Source of the DNA: a virus
Strand: one strand, 5' to 3'
DNA length: 27,795 bases
Virus record (IMG/VR): IMGVR_UViG_3300045999_003468
Coordinates: 1 to 27,795 of that record
Part shown: positions 11,752 to 18,253 of the stretch, piece by piece
Layout: each line of letters begins with the position of its first letter
Position numbering within the stretch: the stretch's first letter is position 1
Position numbers and translations under genes: made by a program
The notes under the pieces: model-generated
Told to the model about the DNA's origin: nothing
What the model saw: only the letters and a program-made list of their open reading frames with translations
Database searches by the model: none

Positions 11752-12257
11752 TATCTTTTCCAGGCAATTGGCTTTTCTACTATTGGTGCGGAAGGATCAA
11801 CAAAGTCGTCAAATATTTCCCATAGAAGTTCTGATATTGCAAACTTGGTTAATAAACCTGTTTCTCTACCATATGCATCTATTTCCCAAGGCTGTACCCA
11901 ATAATCTATTTTATCAGGATCTAATTTTTTATTGCGCCATTTGGTTAATGTATCATTGGTTTCACCAAAAATGTATTGTTTCACGTGTACCATTTCATGT
12001 GCAAGTGTTTCCAGTATTCTTCTGGAACCAATGAGTGGATTGATTTCAATAATAAAATGTCTAGGTTGTTTTCTACTGTTGTAATCTTCTACACTCGCGA
12101 AACCATAATCGTCTATTTTACTATCGAAATGTATTTCCGTTAAACAATTATTTCGTATTCTGGTATTTGGTATAAGTTCTTTTGAGTAAAATAGGGCTGC
12201 TCTCTCAACGAAAGGTCTGAAGTCTTTATCTGGACAGTTAAGTATACGTACCTGCAT
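11751..12257 (-). CDS. SprT-like zinc metallopeptidase
   Basis: 168 aa protein with HEMVH (H87-E88...H91), the zincin active-site motif, in the context LETLAHEMVHVKQY. The third ligand is not certain; E128 in QPWEIDAYGRE is a candidate. The length and the central HExxH fit SprT-like or other small phage zincins. The ATG at 12257 is preferred to the TTG at 12260 because GGAG lies 8 nt upstream. Substrate and role are unknown. The cellular SprT/SPRTN family cleaves DNA-bound proteins, which would suit a phage, but this is inference. Confidence 0.75.
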   Translation of the reverse strand: MQVRILNCPDKDFRPFVERAALFYSKELIPNTRIRNNCLTEIHFDSKIDDYGFASVEDYNSRKQPRHFIIEINPLIGSRRILETLAHEMVHVKQYIFGETNDTLTKWRNKKLDPDKIDYWVQPWEIDAYGRETGLLTKFAISELLWEIFDDFVDPSAPIVEKPIAWKR

Positions 12258-12305
12258 CAAAGAATCTCCATTTTTGAGACACTATTACCCACATATATTT
12301 ATCAA

Positions 12306-12821
12306 CTAAATCTTCTCTACTTTAACTCCAGCTTTTTCCAAGAATTGAATACCACTTTCACTACGATAACTGTTGCGATAATACACAGAATTGATGCCAC
12401 TTTGATAAACCAGTTTGGCACAATCCAAACAAGGAGCATGAGTAACAAACAATACGGCACCATCAGAAGAAGCGCCATTTTTAGCCAACTTTGCAATTGC
12501 ATTTGTTTCAGCATGAAGCACCTCAGGTTTGGTTGTCAACTTATATCTTTTCCAAATATTGGATTCTTTTGGAAGTTGTTGTTCTTGATATGGCCAAGAA
12601 TGTTCAATTTCTTCTGGACTGAGCCAACCACCAGCTCCTTGATCCATATACTCTTTATCTTCACAGTTGTTATCCCAACCAGCAGGCATACCATTGTAAC
12701 CAATAGAAATGATGCGATCATCTTTTACAACAATCGCACCAACATGAAGTCTACGAGCCGAGGATAGTCCTGCGAATACCTCGGCTGTTTTCATAAAAGC
12801 ATCACGAAATTTTTGTTTCAT
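12306..12821 (-). CDS. cd: Deoxycytidylate (dCMP) deaminase
   Basis: 171 aa zinc-dependent deaminase converting dCMP to dUMP for dTTP synthesis. Zinc ligands are in HAETNAI (H103, catalytic E105) and PCLDC (C131, C134). The N-terminal SSARRLHVGAIVVKDDRIISIGYNG is typical of the ComEB/T4 cd family. An insert of about 50 residues (about 51-100) between strand and HAE motif, as in T4 dCMP deaminase, may carry the second zinc and allosteric site. Its start overlaps the stop of the SGNH gene by four bases (ATGA). It acts with the dNMP kinase at 18254 in nucleotide supply. Confidence 0.92.
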   Translation of the reverse strand: MKQKFRDAFMKTAEVFAGLSSARRLHVGAIVVKDDRIISIGYNGMPAGWDNNCEDKEYMDQGAGGWLSPEEIEHSWPYQEQQLPKESNIWKRYKLTTKPEVLHAETNAIAKLAKNGASSDGAVLFVTHAPCLDCAKLVYQSGINSVYYRNSYRSESGIQFLEKAGVKVEKI

Positions 12822-13228
12822 TTAGATTGTTCTGCCAGAATTTTATAACCTTTACCTGTAGGATGAATTCCGTCAGTACTCATATGATCTTTAGGTCTAG
12901 GCAAAACAAAATCACCATACTCTTTTGCAATTTTTTCGATTGCGGTTTGAGGTACAGGCTTGCGTTCCATACCTGGGCTAATCCAAAAAACTCTATCTGC
13001 CTTAATGTTTTGACGCATTTTGCGGAGCTCTTGCTCAGATTTTACACCTGCATGGTCATTAGCACCCAAACTAATAATCACCGTCTTATAAGATTTACTT
13101 GAAGCCATAGAAAGATAGTCTCTATTCCACTGCCAAGTATTCCAACCACCACGCGAATAACTAACACATTCTGGTCGGTACATTGCTGTACCAACCGCAA
13201 TGCTATCACCAATGACCATACAGTCCAT
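12818..13228 (-). CDS. SGNH-family hydrolase
   Basis: 136 aa. The four SGNH blocks are visible: G7-D8-S9 (nucleophile serine), G in SRGGWN, G55-A-N57-D58, and D119-G-I-H122 (DxxH). The family includes esterases, lipases and deacetylases. It is much shorter than secreted GDSL lipases and has no signal peptide, so it probably acts in the cytoplasm or inside particles. The substrate is unknown. GGAG lies 7 nt before the ATG, 3 nt after the rubredoxin stop. Small SGNH proteins occur in aquatic T4-like phages. Confidence 0.85.
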   Translation of the reverse strand: MDCMVIGDSIAVGTAMYRPECVSYSRGGWNTWQWNRDYLSMASSKSYKTVIISLGANDHAGVKSEQELRKMRQNIKADRVFWISPGMERKPVPQTAIEKIAKEYGDFVLPRPKDHMSTDGIHPTGKGYKILAEQSK

Positions 13229-13231
13229 AAA

Positions 13232-13363
13232 TTACTCCATCAAAACATAATCTTGTTTACTAACACCACACTCTGGGCAATTAACTTCATCAGGAAGACT
13301 TAACCAATCCGCTTCTGATAGGGTATGACCACAAACTACACAAACATATACACGTTCTGACAT
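13232..13363 (-). CDS. Small rubredoxin-like iron protein
   Basis: 43 aa with the two rubredoxin knuckles, C8-V-V-C11-G and C29-P-E-C32-G, and the intervening LPDEVNCPECGVSKQDY. These four Cys would bind one iron. It is shorter than free rubredoxin (about 53 aa) and matches the length of the C-terminal domain of rubrerythrin. Its ATG overlaps the stop of the rubrerythrin-like gene by one base (TAATG), so the two look like a split rubrerythrin. It likely passes electrons to the diiron partner. Confidence 0.85.
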   Translation of the reverse strand: MSERVYVCVVCGHTLSEADWLSLPDEVNCPECGVSKQDYVLME

Positions 13364-13812
13364 TATAGACCTCCTAGTACTTTTGAATAAGCTTCTGCAT
13401 GACGTTTTTCAACTTTTGCTAGAGCAGCAAAACGCTTCTCAGCAAGTTCTAAAACTTTCTTAAATTGATCAGCATGCTCTTTGGATTCGGCAGCCTGAAG
13501 TTTGGCTTCCAACATTGCATCATCATTGCCTTCTTTTTCGGCTTCTTCTTCAAACTTTGGATACATCTCTGTATACTCATAAGTTTCACCTGCGATTGCT
13601 TTTTCCAAACATTCTTTAGTAGAAGGTTTACCAATTAACAATTCTAGGTGACCCCATGCATGTTTGATTTCTTGATTTGCAGTTTCTTCAAAATGTTTTG
13701 CAACATCTTCAAAGCCTTCTTCACGTGCAATCTTGGCAAAATATCGATATTTGATATGTGCCATTGACTCACCTGCCAATGCACTCTCTAAGTTTTTTAA
13801 TGTGATAGACAT
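13363..13812 (-). CDS. Rubrerythrin-like diiron protein
   Basis: 149 aa ferritin-like four-helix protein. Diiron ligand candidates are E15 (ALAGESMAH), E48 and H51 (NQEIKHAW) in the first half, and E76 and E109/E112/H113 (AGETYEY, AAESKEHAD) in the second. Rubrerythrins reduce hydrogen peroxide using electrons from rubredoxin. Here the rubredoxin domain is a separate overlapping gene. Its own Cys-knuckle domain is absent. The ribosome site is AGGGAAAA. In a phage it would protect against oxidative stress or supply iron chemistry; the purpose is inference. Confidence 0.88.
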   Translation of the reverse strand: MSITLKNLESALAGESMAHIKYRYFAKIAREEGFEDVAKHFEETANQEIKHAWGHLELLIGKPSTKECLEKAIAGETYEYTEMYPKFEEEAEKEGNDDAMLEAKLQAAESKEHADQFKKVLELAEKRFAALAKVEKRHAEAYSKVLGGL

Positions 13813-13831
13813 GTTTTCCCTTTTTTTAAAA

Positions 13832-13907
<76 letters not shown>

Positions 13908-13912
13908 AAATA

Positions 13913-14110
13913 TTATTTGATATATTCTACGCTATCTTTACGCAACCAATGGATTAGTTGTGTTTGATTACCTGCTGGAAGTCGTTTATTCACGGCAATA
14001 AATTCCACACCATCGATTTCTTTCGACGGCCAATCAGAGAACGTATAGAATTCCTCATGAGAAATTTTTACACGGACTTTTTTGAGAATAGATTTTTTTT
14101 GCGTTTTCAT
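13913..14110 (-). CDS. Small conserved phage protein, 65 aa
   Basis: Basic N-terminus (MKTQKKSILKKVRVKIS), then FYTFSDWPSKEIDGVEFIAVNK and HWLRKDSVEYIK. The EIDGVEFI and RKDSxE patterns look like a small conserved family of T4-like aquatic phages of unknown function. The frame extends upstream, but the consensus promoter at 14117-14145 lies there, which fixes ATG 14110 as the start. That promoter would begin RNA at, or within a base or two of, the ATG, giving a leaderless mRNA. Confidence 0.7.
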   Translation of the reverse strand: MKTQKKSILKKVRVKISHEEFYTFSDWPSKEIDGVEFIAVNKRLPAGNQTQLIHWLRKDSVEYIK

Positions 14111-14116
14111 AATAAA

Positions 14117-14145
14117 ATTATACAATAAAGTAGAGGGCCTGTCAA
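14117..14145 (-). promoter_or_regulatory. Consensus sigma-70 promoter with the -35 inside a hairpin loop
   Basis: TTGACA (14140-14145), 17-bp spacer, TATAAT (14117-14122), then 6 nt to the ATG at 14110. The -35 lies in the 7-nt loop of a perfect 8-bp inverted repeat (14131-14138 with 14146-14153), which could be an operator or the stem of a terminator for the gene upstream. Drives the accessory operon down to 11245. Confidence 0.8.
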
Positions 14146-14166
14146 GCCCTCTATTTGGTTTTGGTA

Positions 14167-14253
14167 TCAACTACCTTTTATACCGGGACCCGATTTGTAT
14201 TTTTTAATGTTTCGGATTGCTTCCAAAAATGCTTCGAATAACTTTCTAAACAT
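14167..14253 (-). CDS. Possible 28-aa peptide after Hsp20
   Basis: ORF MFRKLFEAFLEAIRNIKKYK followed by SGPGIKGS, one base after the Hsp20 stop. The first 20 residues form an amphipathic basic helix. Ribosome site weak (AGAG). Position and composition favour a real small gene, but its length leaves doubt. Confidence 0.45.
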   Translation of the reverse strand: MFRKLFEAFLEAIRNIKKYKSGPGIKGS

Positions 14254-14254
14254 T

Positions 14255-14704
14255 TTATTCTTTACTCTTTACGGCAATTTTCTTGACCATGTCTTGTGTT
14301 TTGACTAGGTTTTCCAACCAAATCTTTAACATGCCATTGGTAAGTTCCGCATTTTCAATTTCGATTTTGTCCGCAAGTTTGAATTCGCGGGTGAAATTGC
14401 GAGTAGCAATGCCTTTGTGTAGGAATGTACCTTCTTCAGGCTCATTGTCCTGAGTTGCGCCTTTGACAACCAGTTTATTACCTTCTAGAGTTACCTCAAT
14501 ATCAGATTTTGCGAAACCTGCAACTGCCAGTTCGATAACCCATTTGTTATCTTTGACTTGGCGAATATTATATGGGGGATAAGAAGGAATAGCCTTGGTC
14601 ACATTCTTTGCCATTTCTTGCAGGTCATCGAACATCTTGTCGTAACCAACAGCGAAAGGGTCAAATTTGTGGAAGTCGAAAAGACTTGAGGTGAGATTTG
14701 TCAT
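14255..14704 (-). CDS. Hsp20/IbpA-type small heat shock protein
   Basis: 149 aa holdase chaperone. Residues about 1-40 are a variable N-terminal arm (FHKFDPFAVGYDKMFDDL). The alpha-crystallin domain follows: YNIRQVKDNKWVIELAVAGF, DIEVTLEGNKLVVKGA, RNFTREFKLADKIEIENAEL, and the family motif NGMLKIWL. The ribosome site TAGGAG is 6 nt before the ATG. Small Hsp20 proteins are common in aquatic T4-like phages. Its 5' region holds the pseudoknot RNA and terminator described at 14729-14978, so expression may be attenuated or occur mainly late. Confidence 0.93.
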   Translation of the reverse strand: MTNLTSSLFDFHKFDPFAVGYDKMFDDLQEMAKNVTKAIPSYPPYNIRQVKDNKWVIELAVAGFAKSDIEVTLEGNKLVVKGATQDNEPEEGTFLHKGIATRNFTREFKLADKIEIENAELTNGMLKIWLENLVKTQDMVKKIAVKSKE

Positions 14705-14728
14705 ATAGTTCTCCTATTAAGCGAGTAC

Positions 14729-14755
14729 AAAAAATTGCAACCCCGAAGGCGTTGC
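14729..14755 (-). terminator. Intrinsic terminator with UUCG loop upstream of hsp20
   Basis: Minus-strand GCAAC-(G)-CC-TTCG-GG-GTTGC with a single bulged G, then AATTTTTT. It ends 25 nt before the hsp20 ATG. Confidence 0.8.
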
Positions 14756-14978
14756 GGTTAATCCAGCTTACCTTATACTGGTCTGAACTTTCGTGTCAGA
14801 GGTGTAATTACACGGACGCCTTTTACCGTAGCGACAAACAGGCCCTAAGGTGGGCACACCATTCGCACACTGCTTGATCACCTAGCGAGTAGGGAGCGCA
14901 ATTGCAGTAGACTTGAATTGGCACCTGTGGTTCTTTTACTACCCTTCACAGGTATGGTAGTTTCCCATCCCGATGGGA
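14729..14978 (-). ncRNA. Structured leader or ncRNA of about 250 nt with an H-type pseudoknot
   Basis: Begins at the promoter 14984-15012 and ends at the terminator 14729-14755. The 5' end is a hairpin TCCCATC-gg-GATGGGA (14963-14978). Next comes an H-type pseudoknot: stem 1 14956-14961 with 14938-14943 (ACTACC/GGTAGT) and stem 2 14947-14953 with 14923-14929 (ACCTGTG/CACAGGT), with linkers of 2, 3 and 8 nt. More short helices follow (GCCC/GGGC, the palindrome GTGTAATTACAC). No ORF. It could be a riboswitch-like leader of hsp20 or an independent RNA. I do not recognise a known class. Confidence 0.65.
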
Positions 14979-14983
14979 CTAGG

Positions 14984-15012
14984 ATTATACAATTATTTAT
15001 ATTGGATGTCAA
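14984..15012 (-). promoter_or_regulatory. Sigma-70 promoter for the pseudoknot RNA and hsp20
   Basis: TTGACA (15007-15012, overlapping the regA stop), 17-bp spacer, TATAAT (14984-14989) on the minus strand: full consensus. The spacer contains a T4 late promoter core. Confidence 0.82.
14994..15001 (-). promoter_or_regulatory. T4-type late promoter (TATAAATA) nested in the early promoter
   Basis: Exact TATAAATA on the minus strand inside the sigma-70 spacer; predicted late start near 14988. Early and late RNA would share almost the same 5' end. Confidence 0.65.
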
Positions 15013-15416
15013 GAATTATTTGAACGTTTACCGATATTGTATTTCGGTACCAGTTGCCACTCATTCTTTTCTTTATGCGAAATGATCTTCACCTGAGAAA
15101 GAAAGATAGGTTCTGGTGTTTTTGTTTGCTCTTTGTTGACAATTTTTAAAAGGCCCCAATCTTCCAACAAGTTGACAATCGCATTTCTACGAGACAAATC
15201 GTTGTCGGTAATATCGGTTTCTTTTCCGTCTAGAGCAAATAATTCTTTGAAATGTACCACATAGTACTGCCCACGTTTGTGCAGAATGTGGCAAGATTGA
15301 AAAAGAGTTTTGTCTTTTTTAGATGCTACACCGATACGGGTAAGTGTCTCACGCACCTTCAGGAAATCATCTTTTTCTTTTAAAGTTACTTCTACCAGAT
15401 TCTTAACGTCATTCAT
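15009..15416 (-). CDS. regA: RegA translational repressor
   Basis: 135 aa protein closely matching T4 RegA (122 aa): VEVTLKEKDDFLKVRETLTRIGVASKKDKTLFQSCHILHKRGQYYVVHFKE, then RRNAIVNLLEDWGLLKIV and the C-terminal WQLVPKYNIG. RegA binds initiation regions of early phage mRNAs, including its own and those of clamp and loader genes. The ATG at 15416 is chosen over the GTG at 15425; it lies one base past the gp62 stop, with GGTGGGTGAA upstream. The order 44-62-regA is as in T4, but gene 43 does not follow. Confidence 0.95.
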   Translation of the reverse strand: MNDVKNLVEVTLKEKDDFLKVRETLTRIGVASKKDKTLFQSCHILHKRGQYYVVHFKELFALDGKETDITDNDLSRRNAIVNLLEDWGLLKIVNKEQTKTPEPIFLSQVKIISHKEKNEWQLVPKYNIGKRSNNS

Positions 15417-15417
15417 T

Positions 15418-15786
15418 TCACCCACCCTTATCTGTTTTTATTCTTATTTCAGAGATTTGTTCATCGGTGAGAATACGCAAAGCCTCTTTGGCTTTTTGAT
15501 TCGAATAACCAAAATAGGTCTTTACGCAATCAATATTCTCATCTTTTTTAGACTTTTGCCATGGAGCAAACTTACGCTTCATGGGTCTGATATTATTTAG
15601 AAAATACTGGTATTGCATATCTTTGTCGATACCTGGCCAAAGATTCATCTCGCTTGCATAAAGTACGCAATCTAGGTGGTACGACAAAGACCGATTAACA
15701 ATAAAGGGTGCGTAATCCTTGAAATCTAGTTCATCTTCTGCCTTCTTCTTTTGAAGAATCAGATCCACATAATCGAACGGGCTCAT
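15418..15786 (-). CDS. 62: Clamp loader small subunit (gp62-like)
   Basis: 122 aa, non-ATPase subunit of the sliding clamp loader. It matches the short gp62 form of aquatic T4-like phages (MSPFDYVDLILQKK, FIVNRSLSYHLDCVLYASEMNLWP, YQYFLNNIRPMKRKFAPW, GYSNQKAKEALRILTDEQI). T4 gp62 is longer (187 aa). The start ATG at 15786 overlaps the gp44 stop by four bases (ATGA), which fits the translational coupling known in T4; the GTG at 15798 is less likely. Stop is one base before the regA ATG. Confidence 0.88.
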   Translation of the reverse strand: MSPFDYVDLILQKKKAEDELDFKDYAPFIVNRSLSYHLDCVLYASEMNLWPGIDKDMQYQYFLNNIRPMKRKFAPWQKSKKDENIDCVKTYFGYSNQKAKEALRILTDEQISEIRIKTDKGG

Positions 15787-16718
15787 TTGAACTGACACTC
15801 AACCATGATTTCAGTCAGACATGCGATCAGGTTAATCTCATGGTCCGCAACAAAAGCGGCTTGATATTGGTATTTCGCCAGAATAACAACCATCTGAGGT
15901 ACAGAGTTTGCTTCTAGAACACCATACAAACCATCATAGATGTTTCTGAAAATGCGTGTCGGATCATTGTCCAGGTTGTTTGTAACCCACTTACGGCACG
16001 ATGCAAAATCTTTGTCTTTGAGTGCAGTGGTGAGCTCAGTCATGCGGATTTCAGAGACTGATGACAGAATACCTTTATCAATGATACCACCAGCAGCATA
16101 TCTTTGAAGTTCGTTTAGAATCCTACGATTGTCTGGAAAGTGTTTAGTGATAACGGATGCAACAACTTCTTTTTCGTAAATAATGCCTTCAATCTGAAGG
16201 ATGTTTTCAACACGTTTAAAGAACTGTGCTGCCATCTTGGCTTTACTGCCATTGGCTTTAAAGTCAATTACTGTACAACGAGAATGAATAGGATCGATAA
16301 TCCGATTCTTGTAATTGCAAGTAAAGATAAACGAGCAGTTAGAAGCAAACTCCTCGATTGCACCACGCAGCGCAGGTTGCGTTGAATTTGGATTTAGATA
16401 GTCCGCTTCGTCTAGAATAACAACTTTGCGTCCACCAGATAAGGACATTGAGGACGCATAGTTCTTAATTTTGTTCCGCAGAACATCGATACCGGACTCA
16501 TCAGAACCGTTGATAATGATGTAATCACATCCAATCTCTTCACAGAGAGCTCTTGCAACAGTAGTTTTACCGACACCTGCGGTGCCAGACAAAAGAAGGT
16601 TGGGAATCTTCTTCTGATTTACAAAGTCCTGAAATGTCTTTTTGAGTGCATCAGGAAGAATACATTCCTCGATAGTCTTAGGACGATACTTCTCCACCCA
16701 CAACATGTGTTCGTTCAT
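15783..16718 (-). CDS. 44: Clamp loader ATPase (gp44)
   Basis: 311 aa AAA+ ATPase of the replication factor C type that opens and loads the gp45 clamp. It shows W7-V-E-K-Y-R-P at the N-terminus, Walker A GTAGVGKTT (45-53), Walker B ILDEAD (101-106), the sensor 1 region IFTCNYKNRI and the arginine finger motif S146-R-C148. Length fits T4 gp44 (319 aa). It pairs with gp62, encoded immediately downstream. The upstream gap of 32 nt has no clear promoter. Confidence 0.96.
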   Translation of the reverse strand: MNEHMLWVEKYRPKTIEECILPDALKKTFQDFVNQKKIPNLLLSGTAGVGKTTVARALCEEIGCDYIIINGSDESGIDVLRNKIKNYASSMSLSGGRKVVILDEADYLNPNSTQPALRGAIEEFASNCSFIFTCNYKNRIIDPIHSRCTVIDFKANGSKAKMAAQFFKRVENILQIEGIIYEKEVVASVITKHFPDNRRILNELQRYAAGGIIDKGILSSVSEIRMTELTTALKDKDFASCRKWVTNNLDNDPTRIFRNIYDGLYGVLEANSVPQMVVILAKYQYQAAFVADHEINLIACLTEIMVECQFK

Positions 16719-16750
16719 TCAAATTCTCCATAATATAAAATAACATTGTA

Positions 16751-17098
16751 TCAGATTTTACGCCAGGTGTCATTCTCTTTGACGTAAAGTTTACCATCAG
16801 GACCAGGCACAATATTCACCGAAACACGTTTCTCTGTTCCAGGTTTATAATTTGGTCCCGTACCAACAAAAAAATAGTTTCCATAACTACTCTGTTGTGG
16901 TGGTAATTCTTCACCATATGTTGCTTGAAGTTTCAACACAGGTTTACCTTCAAGTTGTTTTTCCAAATCAGCCGTAGGAAGTTCATCTTGTTTATAAACA
17001 ATCCGTTCTTTGACTTCTTTGTAACCAGCAACACCAGCCAAAAAAAGGCCTGTTAATCCCAGGCCCCTTGCAAAATTTCTTCTGCTTGCCGGATTCAT
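16751..17098 (-). CDS. Unknown protein with twin-arginine-like N-terminus
   Basis: 115 aa. The N-terminus MNPASRRNFARGLGLTGLFLAGVAG has SRRNFA followed by a hydrophobic segment, resembling a Tat signal or a single membrane anchor. The rest is polar and beta-rich (LKLQATYGEELPPQQSSYGNYFFVGTG, VSVNIVPGPDGKLYVKENDTW). It overlaps the upstream gene by four bases (ATGA), so it is embedded in the clamp/clamp-loader operon. No family is recognised. A cytoplasmic membrane-bound role near the replisome, or export, are both possible. Confidence 0.7.
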   Translation of the reverse strand: MNPASRRNFARGLGLTGLFLAGVAGYKEVKERIVYKQDELPTADLEKQLEGKPVLKLQATYGEELPPQQSSYGNYFFVGTGPNYKPGTEKRVSVNIVPGPDGKLYVKENDTWRKI

Positions 17099-17370
17099 TT
17101 TACATCCAGCATCGATTCAAAAAGGGCTTCAAACTCTTTAGATTCGGCAACCTCTGTGTGGAAAGATTGTTTGAACTGGGTTTTTGCCATGCGTTTAACA
17201 ATCTTTTTAGGAACTTTTAGTTCTTCATTTGCAGCATCAACAATATCTTTGATTGCTTCGGAGTTAGCTTGATTTCGATTCATATGAAGAACCATCTCAT
17301 CAACATAACCTTTCAACTTTTTGAGTTGTTCTTCATCATAAGAACCAAATAGTGTATTTACTTTAGTCAT
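17095..17370 (-). CDS. DsbA-like double-stranded DNA-binding protein (tentative)
   Basis: 91 aa, helical and charged. The central part (NSEAIKDIVDAANEELKVPKKIVKRMAKTQFKQSFHTEVAESKEFEALFESML) aligns by eye with T4 DsbA, an 89 aa dsDNA-binding protein near late promoters (IKDIRIRAKDELGV, then YHK...FEAETEEVVELYDAV). Similar length and order of helices support it, but identity is low. It overlaps both neighbours by ATGA. It may bind DNA in late transcription or replication. Confidence 0.5.
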   Translation of the reverse strand: MTKVNTLFGSYDEEQLKKLKGYVDEMVLHMNRNQANSEAIKDIVDAANEELKVPKKIVKRMAKTQFKQSFHTEVAESKEFEALFESMLDVK

Positions 17371-17564
17371 TTACGAAGCTCTCCATTAATCATTCCAACA
17401 ACGTTCAACAGATGTTCTTCCAGAGCAACAGTACCTGTAATCAAGTTGACAACAGTATTTCCTGGAACTTCTTCGTTATTAGGAGATTCTAACACAGCAA
17501 TAACGTGTTCAGGATTAATTGCAATGGATTTTTTAGACATTGCATCAGTAAAATAAATCAACAT
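17367..17564 (-). CDS. Small FlbD-like beta-sheet protein
   Basis: 65 aa: MLIYFTDAMSKKSIAINPEH, then VIAVLES and TVVNLITGTVALEEHLLNVVGMING. The pattern of a short beta sheet (function, then ITG...V-E) resembles FlbD-like and similar tiny beta proteins found in phages; role unknown. The ATG at 17564 is chosen because GGAGAATAAC is immediately upstream. It lies between the clamp gene and the DsbA-like gene, overlapping the latter. Confidence 0.65.
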   Translation of the reverse strand: MLIYFTDAMSKKSIAINPEHVIAVLESPNNEEVPGNTVVNLITGTVALEEHLLNVVGMINGELRK

Positions 17565-17565
17565 G

Positions 17566-18240
17566 TTATTCTCCGAATTTAGATTCTTTGGCTTCAATAG
17601 CAATCCAGTATTGCAGATCACCTTTTTCATTCTTGAACGAAGCAAGCCCTTGTGACGAGACTTCAACAGTGTAAGTGCCAGGAATCATCTTGAAGTTTTC
17701 TGTCAGAAAGACTGCCTTGAAAACTTTTCCGTTAGTGATCTCACCGATCTCTATTGTGTTTGTGTGTGCAGAATCATCTTTGGCATCAAATGCTGAAACA
17801 ACAACTTTAGAACCATCAGATTGAAATGCAATGTGTGACGATCCAAGAACGGCAGCATTCTTCAATGCCTGAGCCAAGTCTTCATCTTTCAGTACAAACT
17901 CACCATCAACTGTTGGTAGTTTCAGTTCTTTATCCGGAGGAGAAACGATCATCGTCTTTACAGTAGTACGATATTTTGTTTTGCTGCGACCAGATTTAAA
18001 GATCACATGTTGTGTATCGAAATCCAATTCAGTATCTTTGTTCAGAGAGAACACCGATAGGAATTGATTCAGATCATAGATGCAGAAGTCTTGTGGGAAC
18101 TCATCAGGCAAGGTTGCTTTTGCAAGAACCGTTTTAGTTGATGAAATGGTTGCAATCTTATTGCCTGTTTTAAATTCGATGCCAGAATTGATGCCAGCAA
18201 AGTTTTTCAACACTGTTAGTGTTTCACTCGATAATTTCAT
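17566..18240 (-). CDS. 45: Sliding clamp, DNA polymerase processivity factor (gp45)
   Basis: 224 aa, same length range as T4 gp45 (228 aa). N-terminus MKLSSETLTVLKNFAGINSGI matches T4 MKLSKDTTALLKNFATINSGI. IYDLNQFLSVFSL is the counterpart of T4 IYDLNGFLGILSL, and FKMIPGTYTVEVSS with YWIAIEA closes the last domain. It forms a trimeric ring loaded by gp44/62; in T4 it also activates late transcription with gp55. The ATG at 18240 follows AAGGAG with 6 nt spacing; the longer open frame has no ribosome site. Confidence 0.96.
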   Translation of the reverse strand: MKLSSETLTVLKNFAGINSGIEFKTGNKIATISSTKTVLAKATLPDEFPQDFCIYDLNQFLSVFSLNKDTELDFDTQHVIFKSGRSKTKYRTTVKTMIVSPPDKELKLPTVDGEFVLKDEDLAQALKNAAVLGSSHIAFQSDGSKVVVSAFDAKDDSAHTNTIEIGEITNGKVFKAVFLTENFKMIPGTYTVEVSSQGLASFKNEKGDLQYWIAIEAKESKFGE

Positions 18241-18253
18241 AATATACTCCTTA

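Noticed and set aside
12296-12303. Late promoter-like GATAAATA before the SprT-like gene
   Set aside because: The first base differs from TATAAATA and it overlaps the end of the dCMP deaminase gene; evidence too weak to list.
14729-14978. tmRNA
   Set aside because: The region has a pseudoknot and a stable fold, but no tRNA-like ends, no CCA and no tag reading frame were found.
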